Program-made: the position numbers and the translations under genes
Source: Botrytis cinerea B05.10
Taxonomy: Eukaryota > Ascomycota > Leotiomycetes > Helotiales > Sclerotiniaceae
Assembly (NCBI RefSeq): GCF_000143535.2
Contig: NC_037311.1
Location: 248,001-312,000 of the forward strand
Length of the DNA stretch: 64,000 bases
Reading direction: 5' to 3'
The notes under the pieces: generated by a model
The model's database searches: none
What the model was told of the DNA's origin: nothing
Seen by the model: only the letters and a program-made list of their open reading frames with translations
In this document: positions 38,481 to 48,869 of the stretch, in pieces
Numbering within the stretch: the stretch's first letter is position 1
Layout: the number at the start of each line of letters is the position of its first letter

Positions 38481-38720
38481 ACGGCGACCGAAATCTCGGA
38501 GACGCAAATTTCGCTGCGCTGTAAAAGCCCGGAGCTTGTGACGAAAGCGTGAGTAGTGATGGTGAGAATGCAATGACATGCAACATCTCGGCGGAGGAAA
38601 AGGAATATGTCAGAATCACGAGCAGATCACATTCCAACTCGCCAATCAGAAGAGAAAATAAAAGGGAATGGAAGAATGATGGATTTGTTGCATATCTCTA
38701 GCCTCCGAGATTTCGGCCGA

Positions 38721-39100
38721 TGGACGAGTGAGTATACGGCGCTGCCATGAATAGTAACCAAATATGGAAGTGTATTCTGGTATTGAACATGCAGTGTTGG
38801 GCATCCATGTCTTTGTAGTTGTGTGTGGTTACGTCTTGTTGGTGCATGGTCTTCAGCACGAATAAACAAATACCGCACGTGATTATCCATTATCCATTGT
38901 TCATTATAATCTCCGATGTAGCTTTCAACTACATATAGAGGTCTGGATTGCATTGGGACTGATTGAACAAGTGAAATAGACTGTGGGACGAACTAGGCGT
39001 TTAGTATTTCCATTCTATACTTACTTCACTCTCTATCTAGTCTTCCTCTTATATTCAATACGATCTGTACGTTCTATCTGTTAAATCTATCCCATCTTCT
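38721..39100. other. Spacer between repeat array and hydrolase gene
   Basis: About 380 bp holding the 3' flank of the alpha/beta hydrolase gene. No gene or further copy of the box seen. Confidence 0.5.
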
Positions 39101-40123
39101 CTAATTCCCCAACCACTCCCTCTTAACCACTTCCAACTCTTCTTGCAGCCATTCTCCCTCCCCCTTCTCCTCATCCATAGACGTATCAAACCCATGTTCC
39201 ATCCCCTCCCTCCAAACACCCTTCACTCTATCCTCTCCAAACTTCTTCCCATAGATCTCCACCCACTCCTCCGTATCCTCCCACGGAACAGCCGTATCTT
39301 TCGTTCCATGAAACGTCAACAAATAAGGTCTCTTCTCTTCCCTCACATCCAAATCTTCAATAATCTCATCCAACCACAACCCCTCCCCTCCATCTCTCTT
39401 GAAAATCTCTGTCCACCTCCCTTTCTGCACCATCGTAACCGCGATTTCCAATCTCGCAGGTGGGTCCGCACTAATCACTATTTTCTCGCCCCCCTTGCCA
39501 ATATCAGCAATATGATCATTCAACAAGCCTTCATCCAGCTGTGGAACTCCAAAAGGACTCTTCGTCTCACTAGCCACAGAGTACCAATCCTTTTTCAAAA
39601 GCGTCATGGGATATGCCGCAATAACCGCTTTCGGACCCGTGAATCCCTTATTATTTCCCCAGGAATCTTCCGGGAAGAGAGAGCTGCGGATCGCCAGGTA
39701 ACCTCCCGCACTTTCACCATAGACGGCCACTTTTCCAAAATCCACAGAAATGCTACTATTCAGCCGTGAGAGATATGACGAGAGGCCGTTAACATCAGAC
39801 GCAACCCACGTCCAGAAATCCTTCACATCCTCCAAAATCTCCTGTCCACTAGCTTCAGGCAATAATCGATAATCAGGCATAACTAAGATCGCCTCACTCT
39901 TCACCACGAGATCAATCGCCCAATCGGGAAGCCATTCTGTGTAGAGCGCCGAGCCTGTAACTAGATATCCTCCATGAAATCTCACGAGGACCGGATATTT
40001 TTCCGGTGTTGTGGAGGCAGCGATGGATTTTGGGATAAGGATGTGTGCGGGAAATTCAACACCTTGCACGGTTTTATATGAAGTTGCGTGCAGGCTGAAG
40101 GGAGCAAGTTTTGGGTCTGTCAT
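39101..40123 (-). CDS. Alpha/beta hydrolase (hormone-sensitive-lipase-like esterase)
   Basis: A single intronless frame of 340 residues. The oxyanion-hole motif appears as RFHGGYLVTGS near residue 50, the nucleophile elbow as YGESAGGYLAI near residue 135, the acid residue in HGTKDTAVPW and the catalytic His in GMEHGFDTS near the C-terminus. MPDYRLLPEA, typical of the HSL family, is also present. No signal peptide or membrane segment is seen, so it is probably cytosolic. Many fungal members hydrolyse small esters or act on secondary metabolites; the substrate is unknown. The full catalytic triad is intact. Confidence 0.92.
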   Translation of the reverse strand: MTDPKLAPFSLHATSYKTVQGVEFPAHILIPKSIAASTTPEKYPVLVRFHGGYLVTGSALYTEWLPDWAIDLVVKSEAILVMPDYRLLPEASGQEILEDVKDFWTWVASDVNGLSSYLSRLNSSISVDFGKVAVYGESAGGYLAIRSSLFPEDSWGNNKGFTGPKAVIAAYPMTLLKKDWYSVASETKSPFGVPQLDEGLLNDHIADIGKGGEKIVISADPPARLEIAVTMVQKGRWTEIFKRDGGEGLWLDEIIEDLDVREEKRPYLLTFHGTKDTAVPWEDTEEWVEIYGKKFGEDRVKGVWREGMEHGFDTSMDEEKGEGEWLQEELEVVKREWLGN

Positions 40124-40709
40124 TTTTGGAGTTGAAGGTATTAGATTCTGTTTCTTGGAATTTTTCGAAGTGTGATGATGCCTGGCGGATGACGAAATTG
40201 ATAAGATAGTATTTGTGCACTCGGGTATAATTCGGTAAGCAATTTGTGGGTAAAATGTTGATTCTAAGTCAGTAGAGGAAATGTTGCTACTTTCGATGGT
40301 GGGATTGATGAAAAAGAAGATTTTGGAACTTGATGCTGGTGCGATAGATACTTATATTCTCGCAGCACAAAGTAATTCTGTTGACTCACCAGTGGACTTT
40401 TCGGATTTTGTTGCTAATTCCTTTGCTCTGAAGACCACAGTAAGACGCAGTATTATTGCCGCGAGATTAATACAAGTGGTGGAATGACGTGGGATGTTTT
40501 AAATCTGACAAATCGAACCATAAACGATGCTCTTGTTACTTGTAATTGAATATGTGACAATGCCATTCTTTCAAATCTTCCCCATCCATATAGCAACTTT
40601 CTAGCTATGGCTGAACATATTGTCGTTACTAACCCCAAATGCCCATTTCTAAGTATTTCCATACAAATCCATGCCCACTTCGTTTATATCGCAGCGAACC
40701 TCAAGATAA
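40124..40709. other. Intergenic region
   Basis: Upstream of the hydrolase and downstream of the second 2EXR gene. The 68-codon frame at 40281-40487 has no recognisable domain and lies within the hydrolase promoter. Confidence 0.45.
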
Positions 40710-42358
40710 TTAACGACAAGGCCAATAGCTACTTTCCACTCGGTCAACCACTTCTGTCTGGTTGACATCCATCAAAGTCATTCTTTGGACTGATGTGATA
40801 GTCTCAAGTGCATCACACTCCGGATCGGTATTCTGTATGGTCTCAAAACAAGTCGCAAGCAAATCATCTCCTTCCCATTCAAACCTTTCATCGACGGGTA
40901 TGAATTCGGAGGGTGAAATCGCCGTACGCCGAACAGCGCTTCTACCACGAATAAGCATGATACTTTCAACGGCAGGATAACACAAGGTAAGCTTGTAAAA
41001 AGGATTGATGGAAAGAGGACCTTCGTATGCCAACTGCTTAACTCTAAGCCAATCGAAAGAGAGAGGGGCGTGTCTACAGCTCATTCTATGGCCATTACAA
41101 CGAGCACATTGAGAATATATGCCATCACGCTCCCAGTCAAAGTAGATTCTTGGTTTGGCGCGTTGTCCTTCAGTGAGTGCATTGTCCATTATCTCATTTA
41201 ATGTCTTCTGGTCCCAAAACCCCATTTCAGGATCCCTTGCAAATGACAAGTCGTACCATCTCAAAGCTGAATTTCTTGATTCTTGGCAAGTATGAAGCAA
41301 AGCTGGAATTGGCGCATCCGAATAAAGTGCTGCACTCCATTTGGACTCTCGAAGCTTTATGTAACGTGCTTCAGGACGGGCGAAGTTCCAAATTTGCCGT
41401 CGTAATTTTCCGGGAAGCTCTGAGAAGTAGGGTAGGATTCGAGGAGGCGCAAAATCTTCTTCCAGATCGGAAAGACCCCACCCTATTGATATTAGTAATT
41501 ATCTAAAGAATTTCTCACTGAGAGTAAGAGCCTACACTGGGCATCATCTTCAAGATTTTCTTCGGACTCTTCATTCTCTTCAGTGCCTTGATTGTACTTG
41601 GCTTCTTGATTTCCATCGATCTCTTGACCTTTTTCAGGCGACGGCAGTTCTGCTGCATCAGAGACTACTTCTATCAAGTCCAATAGAGCCGAGCCTGTTT
41701 GAAATGTCAGAGTATGTTCTCTGTAGAGGCCCATCGATGATAAAAGATGCTTACGAGATTCTTCATGATATGCTTCCCTCTCTTTGGGTTCCTTGAACTT
41801 TTGAGGTGACGATAAATCTATCAAGCCAGATTCTTCTTGAAAATCTATAAGGTTTGACACTAGATCGGATTAATCGTCATTGATCTTGCAAATGGTATAA
41901 CAAAATAAAACATACAAGGCCGTTGAAAATTTGCTAGAAGCTTTTCAGTTTCATGAATTCCCTTGGCAACGAGTATAGTTGATCCGGTCTCCTTTGCCAA
42001 ATCCAACAGATTCCAGTCTGGTCCCAGGTCAATGATTATTTTGGAAATCAAATAGTGATCAGGAATTCTTACAAGTTTCTTGAGATTTTGTTGTAGTTTC
42101 TGTCCACTCTTCATGTTCTAGACTGTTCTTGGAAACTTCTCGAGTGGCTTGAGAGGTTTTCTCGATATCTGCAATCTTTTGCGCGATTTGAGGTGCAGTC
42201 AACACTGTTGCCTCTTGCCTTTGCCTCCTGTGATGACCTTGTCAGAGATCATGCGATCGAGAAAGACGAAATACTGACTGTTCTGCCATGAGATTCAAGT
42301 ACCGCTCCAACATTTGATCCTTCCCTGAATCTCTTAAAGAAACCGATAAACCCGCCAT
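40710..42358 (-). CDS. 2EXR-domain protein with long acidic N-terminal region
   Basis: Five exons are proposed: 42358-42279, 42227-42073, 42017-41916, 41859-41536 and 41482-40710. The phases close to about 477 residues. The N-terminal half has no fold I recognise; it contains WNLLDLAKET, SNLIDFQEESGLIDLSSP and SALLDLIEV, then a Glu-rich stretch (TEENEESEENLEDD). The 2EXR domain begins at ILPYFSELPGKLRRQIWNFA near residue 230 and continues with IPALLHTCQESRNSALRWYD. A Cys/His cluster (QCARCNGHRMSCRH) follows, which may bind a metal. A 60-nt in-phase segment at 41754-41695 has good splice signals and could be an optional intron. Function unknown; the early exon borders are less sure than the 2EXR exon. 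Confidence 0.8.
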
Positions 42359-43909
42359 TTTAATTGAATTTGTGCCAAAGAAATCAAGGTTATGTTTGGT
42401 CGTGTTTGAATAATTTGTTGTACTCGACATTGAAGTTGGAGATATTCTCTGCAAGAGAGTCAAAGATGAGGAGGAGTTGTAAACTAACTCGATTAGGCAA
42501 AACTTCATTCAGCAATAACGACCTCTTTTGGAAGGAACACTCGAGTCCCTGCCGGATGTGGCCGTTTAAAGCTTAAATAGAGTTGTTTGCTAAGAATCCT
42601 TTTCTCTTCTGTCTTCTCTTGCCGACCACAAGCCTTTCTCATGGACGTTGCACGAAATTTATTCTCCTCACGTCAAAATACTTTCCTGGGAACTTTCTCT
42701 TCTTTGCCATCAATGCTCACCACAAGTTGCCACTCCTTCAACTGGAGCCAATTTATCGAAATGTCATGTTTCAATTGTGGCTCATATGATAATACCAGGG
42801 CTCTCCTGATTGAAACAGAAACGGACGGCATACATTTTCCTATCGCATCCATACACGATTAATAAAAAGGAGTGCAATGCGGGAGCACCGTGGGGAAGAT
42901 CAACGCAGATATTAACAAGAAAGGTCGCAATCCCCGGGTTATCTCTCTACTTGTGAGAATGCAGTCCATGTAATTTCCCCAAAATCCTTGATTTACAACG
43001 CCTGATATCTTTTTAGTGGCCCTGTTGTATTTGACGACTGAAGTTTTTCGACATCAGCATGTCTACCATCTCTTATGTCTAGTCATGTAATGGGAACCAA
43101 GAACCAACAACAGATCTCTCAAACAGCATGGTTTATCTATCCGCTGATCCGAAGAATCAGTAGAAAATCTGATCCTTGACCTGGTGTGTTTCAGTAAGTC
43201 TCTACTTTCAAAAAGTGATAGTCTCGAAATGAAATCATCGTCTATCTGTGTCCAAAGCACCAGAGAAGTATTGTGGGATAAACACCTTGATCTTAAAAAT
43301 TCTCTCCGTTGGTAGTCTCCACTCTGGAAATATAGCTTCTCTGAAATTAGCTCATTTTCTTTTCGTTTCTTGTGTTTGAGTATCTAGTTCTTGATATATT
43401 GTTCATTCTCTTGTTCTGTTTGACTTTACCCGAGTGGCTAGCTCTGGCACTAACGTAGAGTTTGTCGTCTATTACAGTTGGCTTGGATGAAGTTGGATGA
43501 GACACAACCAGTTTATGCCATTTGGTACATCCAAGCCTAAGCTTTATGTTGCTGCTCCTGTATGATATCCTGTTGCGACTTGTTATGGGGTGGCTCTTGT
43601 TAGACTAGCAGTTAATGACGTAATTGAGATAGTCGGGATACTAGCTATCATTTTCACTTTGATTGTTTAACCACTTTTGAAAACCTCCATGCACGACCAC
43701 TCTTAGCAATACTCTTGTCACTTTATCATCTATAAAAACCAGAAATCCGAAGCAGTCTTGATCTTCTGAGTTTTTTATTATGGAACTATCCTCAAATTAC
43801 CATACCAATCTTCCCATCCAATATGCGACCCTCAATATTCCTTTCGCTCAAACTCCTTCCAAAATGACGAAAATTTCTTGAACGAATCCAACTAAAACTT
43901 TTCCCCGTT
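42359..43909. other. Intergenic region with no supported gene
   Basis: About 1.5 kb upstream of the second 2EXR gene. Frames at 42583-42862 and 43063-43260 are short and lack domains. No RNA gene or repeat seen. Confidence 0.45.
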
Positions 43910-44729
43910 CTAATTCATAGCCTTCAATTGTTCATGAATGTCCTCCAATTGCTTCTTAACATACTCCTTCATCATTTTCAATTCAATCTTCGACGCATCA
44001 ATCTCCTTTCTCATACCATCAAGCCTATCCTTGTGGAACTGGTAAACTCGTTCTACAACTCTTTTTCGTTGCTCATGCTCAAAATCCAGGAAGCTATGTC
44101 TCTATTAAAGCAACGCGTTAGTATAATTTGAGCAGATCTGCACTCCCATCTCCACAACCATGAACTCTAAGGTCTTACACCATCTCCTCAAATTATGCAC
44201 AGCATGCTTACCTTCTTGTCAAGCGCCTTGTTCATCAACGTCTTCACTTCGTAGTTTCCCTCGGCTCTCAAACTCTTTTCCTCCTTGATCAAATTCTCTA
44301 TCTTCGTCTTCCAATCGTTTCGTTCCTCAAACTTGGAAAGCACAATCCTCATTTCAACCAATCTGAATTTCCGCGCACGTGGGTCGTTGACAGCGATTTG
44401 AAATCTACCAGGGAAATCGACAACCGCCTCCGCATTGTCGTAATCTAGAACTAAAGTTTACTTGTCTCAGTACGAATAGCACAAATTTCGCATCTCACAT
44501 ATTGTATCCGAATAACGGGGAGGTACGTACAATAGTAAAGCCAGACATTCCACTCAATACGATTCTGCAAATCCTGGGCTGAAGTCTTCCACTTCGTCTG
44601 CTTGAAACGACATCGCTCAACTGTTGCATCGAATTCTGCCTCGGTGCAGACGCCGCGATAGGAAAGCTTGTAGTCGAGGACAAGTTGCTTGATATCCTCA
44701 AGTACAGATATGTACTCGAGTTCTGCCAT
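43910..44729 (-). CDS. Coiled-coil protein of unknown function
   Basis: Three exons (44729-44531, 44450-44212, 44101-43910) give about 209 residues with closed phases. The sequence begins MAELEYISVLEDIKQLVLDY and is strongly helical. Charged residues dominate the third exon (VERVYQFHKDRLDGMRKEID, then KEYVKKQLEDIHEQLKAMN), with the spacing expected of a coiled coil. No signal peptide or membrane segment. I do not recognise the family. The acceptor of the first intron is the second of two nearby AGs (44451-44452), because using the first would put a stop in frame. Confidence 0.72.
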
Positions 44730-45937
44730 TGTATTGACGTGGTGTTGTTGAACTTTTTGTGTGGGGAAATGGTTGTGGTGATGGAGACAAGTAGGATTGG
44801 AATGAGAAACGAATTGAATTCAAGAAGAAAGAAAAGTCTGTGTGGAATATCCGGATCTCTACGGGGATTATTTGTTTCAGGCCTCGAGGCAGGAACTTTT
44901 GGATCTGTGAAAGACTTCATGATGGGATAAGTACGGATGAGTTGGAAGTTGGTTTTGCCTTGTGAGTTTGTGTCTACATGTTGATTCTTCCTTTGCCTCT
45001 AAGTGTCAGTCCTTGAATGAGACGAAATGAGTTGTACTACCCTGAGTTATAGATGTCAAGGAGTTCAAGTACACATAACTTCATTGACTATTTCAACTAT
45101 TAATCACTCCATCATGACATCCTTAGACATGAAAAATGATTACATCAAAGACTCCAGCTATGCATGACTCCTAACTGTAACCCTCAAGCACAAATAGTTG
45201 GTCCTTTAGGAAGTCTATCCCATTAACCAAACAAGACCTTTCCCAACTTTCCAATCCTAAAATACTTGAAGCCCCAACTTCCTTTCCACCAAGACTAATC
45301 CAAATAGACGCTTCCCTTAATAAGGATAATGAAATACAGAGAATCTTTTCAAGAACCCTCAAGGAAAAGCTTTTGCTCCTTTTCTTAAGTTTTCATGTCG
45401 GCTAGCAAAATTTCGCGAACGCAACCGATGACGAAGATATAAACCCGAATTTTAGCTCTTCTTCGGCTGACGTATACATAGATTAACTGCGTTCATTATG
45501 ATGCAATGACAAATAGAGAGACTGTCTTCCAAAAGGAATCATAAAATGTACCATTACCAAAACATAGAGCAACTATCCCGGCTAGAACCTGCAGTAAACA
45601 TTCTGCGAGGAGAATATAATGTGAAGCGCTGACGTGATATTAATCGAGATGTTTTGAGACAAGCTTCTTGTTTTGGACGGGAAGTTGTAATGTGCACGGA
45701 TTTGCTCTCTCATTGGAGCGACCGCGCAAAGCTAAAGTCTAGCATTAAGCACCAGGTACACCCCACGCTGTTGTTAGGGCTCTAGGATCTACACTGTTTG
45801 AGTGCGGGAACATTGATAGGATTGGACTGACGAAAAGTGATGCTGAGTGCCACTGATATTTATGAAATGAAAAGCACGAAGTTAAGCACGCGAGAAAACT
45901 TAAATTTTTGGATAGAGCTATATGAAGCAGGGTATCA
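44730..45937. other. Intergenic region
   Basis: About 1.2 kb between the coiled-coil gene and the GH18 3' end. The 63-codon frame at 45171-45362 and the frame at 45745-46020, which overlaps the GH18 gene, show no domain. Confidence 0.45.
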
Positions 45938-47030
45938 TTAATCCTCATCTCCATAGCCCTCGGAATGATACTCGAATTCCGAAGGTAAAGGAGCATCTCC
46001 TTCAAGATCATCATCCACATTTCTACTCACAAGCGGCTTCTGGGTCTCTACCTCCGCTATCACACTGGCACTCGTCATCGGCTGCTTTGGTGCAGATACT
46101 GGTAGTTTTCCCAAGACCCTTGTCATCCAAGCCGCCCATTCCCACGGTCTATCCCTATCTCCCGGCAACGAATTGAAATATTCCCAACCCATCACCCCAC
46201 CAAATGTAGGATACCTCAACTTCAGATTGAGAAGTACTTCCTGCAAAACCTCAAAAGGCACCCATCCACTACCATTCCCTGGATTGGTAACCATACCCAC
46301 CACTATTTTATGTGCAGGCCATCCCCTCATCATCATCATATCATATCCAGCCGTCTTACTCATATCCCCCCACCCACAATAGAACTGGGTATTGTACCAG
46401 TCAATACTGCTTCCTCTCATAACCTCCAGCGCTTCGTAGTTGAATCCGCTCAGATTATGTTTTGGAAGATCAGATACCAATGCCGCAGCCACAGGTGCAA
46501 GTGTAATGATGAATCCAGCTCCAAAATCCGCCTTCAGTCGATCGATCAATCGAATTATTCCAGCCAAAGTCATTTCTTCCTCAACATCAAGATCTAAGCC
46601 GTCGAGACCTCGTTCGCGGATGAGATTTCGTAAAGGAATGTAGTAGAGTTCGAATGTGATATCGTCTTGATCGAGTCGGGTGAACGAACCCTTTGCTGCC
46701 CCGCCAAGCATTCCCATTACTTTTATTCCGGAGGCTTGGAGGATTCGAAGTTCCGCCCACATGGTAACAAATCGTTCATGGTGAGGTGCATGATCGTTCT
46801 GCCACTTGTTAATACTTGCACACATGAATCGAAGAGAGATGTGGCAGATGTACCAGAGTTATATTTCCTGGGGGATCATTGAGATGAATTGCGGCGACAT
46901 TGACATGTGTCACCGAGATGTTCGGTTTGGTTATGATAGGTAATATTGAACATAATTTGCCATCGGAATGATGTTGCGTCTGATAATATATGACGATTCT
47001 AGGAGTGGTAGGAATTGGAACTGGAGGCAT
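45938..47030 (-). CDS. GH18 chitinase/endo-N-acetylglucosaminidase-like protein
   Basis: Two exons, 47030-46854 and 46798-45938, are joined by a 55-nt intron to give about 345 residues. The GH18 signature appears as GLDGLDLDVEEE with the catalytic Glu of DxxDxDxE. Strand motifs RIVIYYQTQH, VNVAAIHLNDPPGN, IKVMGMLGGAAKG, WYNTQFYCGW and GGVMGWEYFNS complete the barrel. There is no signal peptide: the protein starts MPPVPIPTTP directly before the first strand. It may therefore act inside the cell, as some fungal ENGase-like GH18 proteins are thought to do. The C-terminal 60 residues are acidic and probably disordered. Substrate (chitin or N-glycan) cannot be decided from the sequence. Confidence 0.9.
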
Positions 47031-48103
47031 TGGAGAAGAGTCGTTGTTGTTTGATTTGTTGGTGAGGTTGATGGTGGTCAGGGTCCTAGAATTAGTGTGG
47101 GGCTAGTCTGGTGGGGCATGGGCATCGGCATGGAACTTGTCCCGCCTGGCTGCTCGGAGTTTGACGTCGACCCTATATGACAATGTCACAATTGCACAAG
47201 TGTTCATGATGCTATCGTATGCATACATCTACATGGTCTTGGATGAAAGACACGTGTGAGGGCAACTTGTCGATCTCAAGTGTGAAGACACAACGGTGCG
47301 AACAATCCCGTTTTGCTGAAATCATTTCGCTAGCTCCTCAGTTTCATCCCACGATGAATAGCGGCTCTCATACAGATGAGGCTGCGAGCCTTTGGGTATG
47401 GGGTCTCTTACTATTCTCTTACGATAATACCATGTAAGGCCCTCGCCGATTTAGAGGTGCATATTGCATTCCGGATGTTACGGGGCTGTGCGAATAGATG
47501 ACCACCAGTGCTGCGGCTTCTTGGTACGATACCTTTATCGATAGAGAACTATCACAGAACTGGAAACTTCATTACAATCATCATGCTTACGAAAATACGC
47601 TTAGTCTGCAAAGCAACCACCACTTGAATCTCAGAGCCTGTCGACTACGTGCTGTCCTATGTCTCTGCATCGCGTTTATTGGCCCTCAAGTTGCTAGCAT
47701 TTCATGTATTGGAGCATACAGTGGCTCCGGGTTCTACAAATTATCCTCAAAGAAGTTGGATGGCCATGTATGACGGAAAGCTGCCTTTGCCACGGGAATC
47801 TTTCGCCACATTTGGTGCCATTCTGTAGAGCTAGGGAAATGATCTTGCTCTGCGTCTCGTTTTGTCTTCTTGCTTCATAAACCAGCCCGTGTGACTTTTA
47901 ACGGTTCCATTTCTCTTTGGGCTTGTATTCTGAGTTTTGAAAAATTCCGTTCTCTGTTTCATATATCAATCTAGCTTCAAAGTTTACATTCGTACTTTCC
48001 AAGACTTGTCGCACATCTCTTGTCGATAATTGAGGATTTAACTTACTTTGAACTCCTTTTTTGACATGTCGTTCCCTAATATCGGATTTCGGACCCGTTT
48101 CTT
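47031..48103. other. Divergent intergenic region
   Basis: Holds the GH18 promoter and the region upstream of the 48.1 kb gene. Frames at 47219-47437 and 47498-47773 have no recognisable domains. No repeats seen. Confidence 0.45.
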
Positions 48104-48796
48104 ATGGCCAGTAGTGCAGTGGCAATAATCTCCCTCGGCAACAATCAGAGATGTTGTATCATCGATACCTATGAGAAAATAAAGGAGCCCCCTCAGGATA
48201 TTGACCTAGTCGATATGGATCTCTCGCGCAATATCCCATTAGACCTTCTGGAACTTGATATCACTAATTCCCGCATCTGTGATTGCTCAATTAGTGTCTC
48301 TCTACCCATAACATGCTGCTCGGGTAATGTGCAGGTGGAGTTCAGAACTGGGAACCCTGATCACCTTTGCAGACGTTGGGAGGTAATAGTTGACGATCCG
48401 TGAGTAACGTGGCACGGTGAGCTGATGGTGAGAATATTTGCAAAATGCTAGAGTCGAGGTTTAGCACAAATCCCTGACTATTCCATCACATAATTCGACA
48501 ATATGTTTTCCACAAGCTGGGACACAAATACGTGTAAGTGTAGTCGGGGAAGTCGTCTACCTGCCAGCTCATTCACAAAAGATGAAGTATGCAAGATCAT
48601 GGAAGAGAAGCAAGACATGATAGAGCGGCTAGAGAACCTCACAGCTGAGTTCGAGAAGAATCTTGGAAATCCTGGGAAGCTTCTACATGCATTTTTAATA
48701 GACAATTGGAAACCAAGAATTGAGGAGATCATGACTGAGAGTAAAAATGAAGAGCATATGGAGAACGTTCGAGAACTGTGTGTGATCATTCGATAG
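48104..48796 (+). CDS. Hypothetical protein with C-terminal coiled coil
   Basis: Two frames, 48104-48399 and 48517-48796, join in phase across a 117-nt intron (donor GTGAGT, CTGAC-like branch point, acceptor AAG) to give about 191 residues. The first part starts MASSAVAIISLGNN and has a Cys-rich centre (ICDCSISVSLPITCC). The second is helical and charged (KIMEEKQDMIERLENLTAEF). The joined frame is the main support; I recognise no family. The two frames could instead be separate short pieces or non-coding. Confidence 0.45.
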
Positions 48797-48847
48797 ACAT
48801 TCAAGTTTTTCTTCCTTGTTGCAACTTGGTAGGCTGAACTGTCTCCG

Positions 48848-48869
48848 CAATACAATACAATACAATACA
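48848..48869 (+). repeat. AATAC microsatellite
   Basis: Four tandem AATAC pentamers just downstream of the 48.1 kb gene. Simple repeat. Confidence 0.8.

Larger units (their letters stand above)
32960..38720 (+). repeat. Array of about 20 TTTTGTTGCAYRTCT elements with companion palindromes
   Basis: The GTTGCA core of a box close to TTTTGTTGCAYRTCT starts at 32977, 33456, 33686, 33896, 34725, 34954, 35161, 35503, 35797, 36057, 36389, 36671, 36946, 37370 (ATTGCA), 37710, 37893, 38072, 38278, 38469 and 38687. All are on the plus strand. Spacing is mostly 180-340 bp, with larger gaps at 32977-33456, 33896-34725 and 36946-37370. About 5-15 nt after the box most copies have a palindrome or short hairpin, such as TCCGAGATCTCGGA after 36946, TTCTCGAGAA after 37893 and GACCGGTC after 35161. 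The block is rich in CCGA/TCGG and TTTCCGC words, unlike its AT-rich flanks. Open frames (34867-35223, 35384-35575, 36997-37308) are not shared between units, so the array appears non-coding. I do not recognise the family. Confidence 0.85.

Noticed and set aside
32960..38720. CRISPR-like reading of the regularly spaced box
   Set aside because: The host is a fungus, the repeated box is only 13-15 bp, spacing varies from about 180 to 830 bp, and no associated genes are present.
40281..40487. 68-codon open frame upstream of the esterase gene
   Set aside because: Short, no domain, lies in a promoter region, and has no splice partner that extends it.
47498..47773. 91-codon open frame
   Set aside because: No recognisable domain and composition is not clearly protein-like; left as intergenic.
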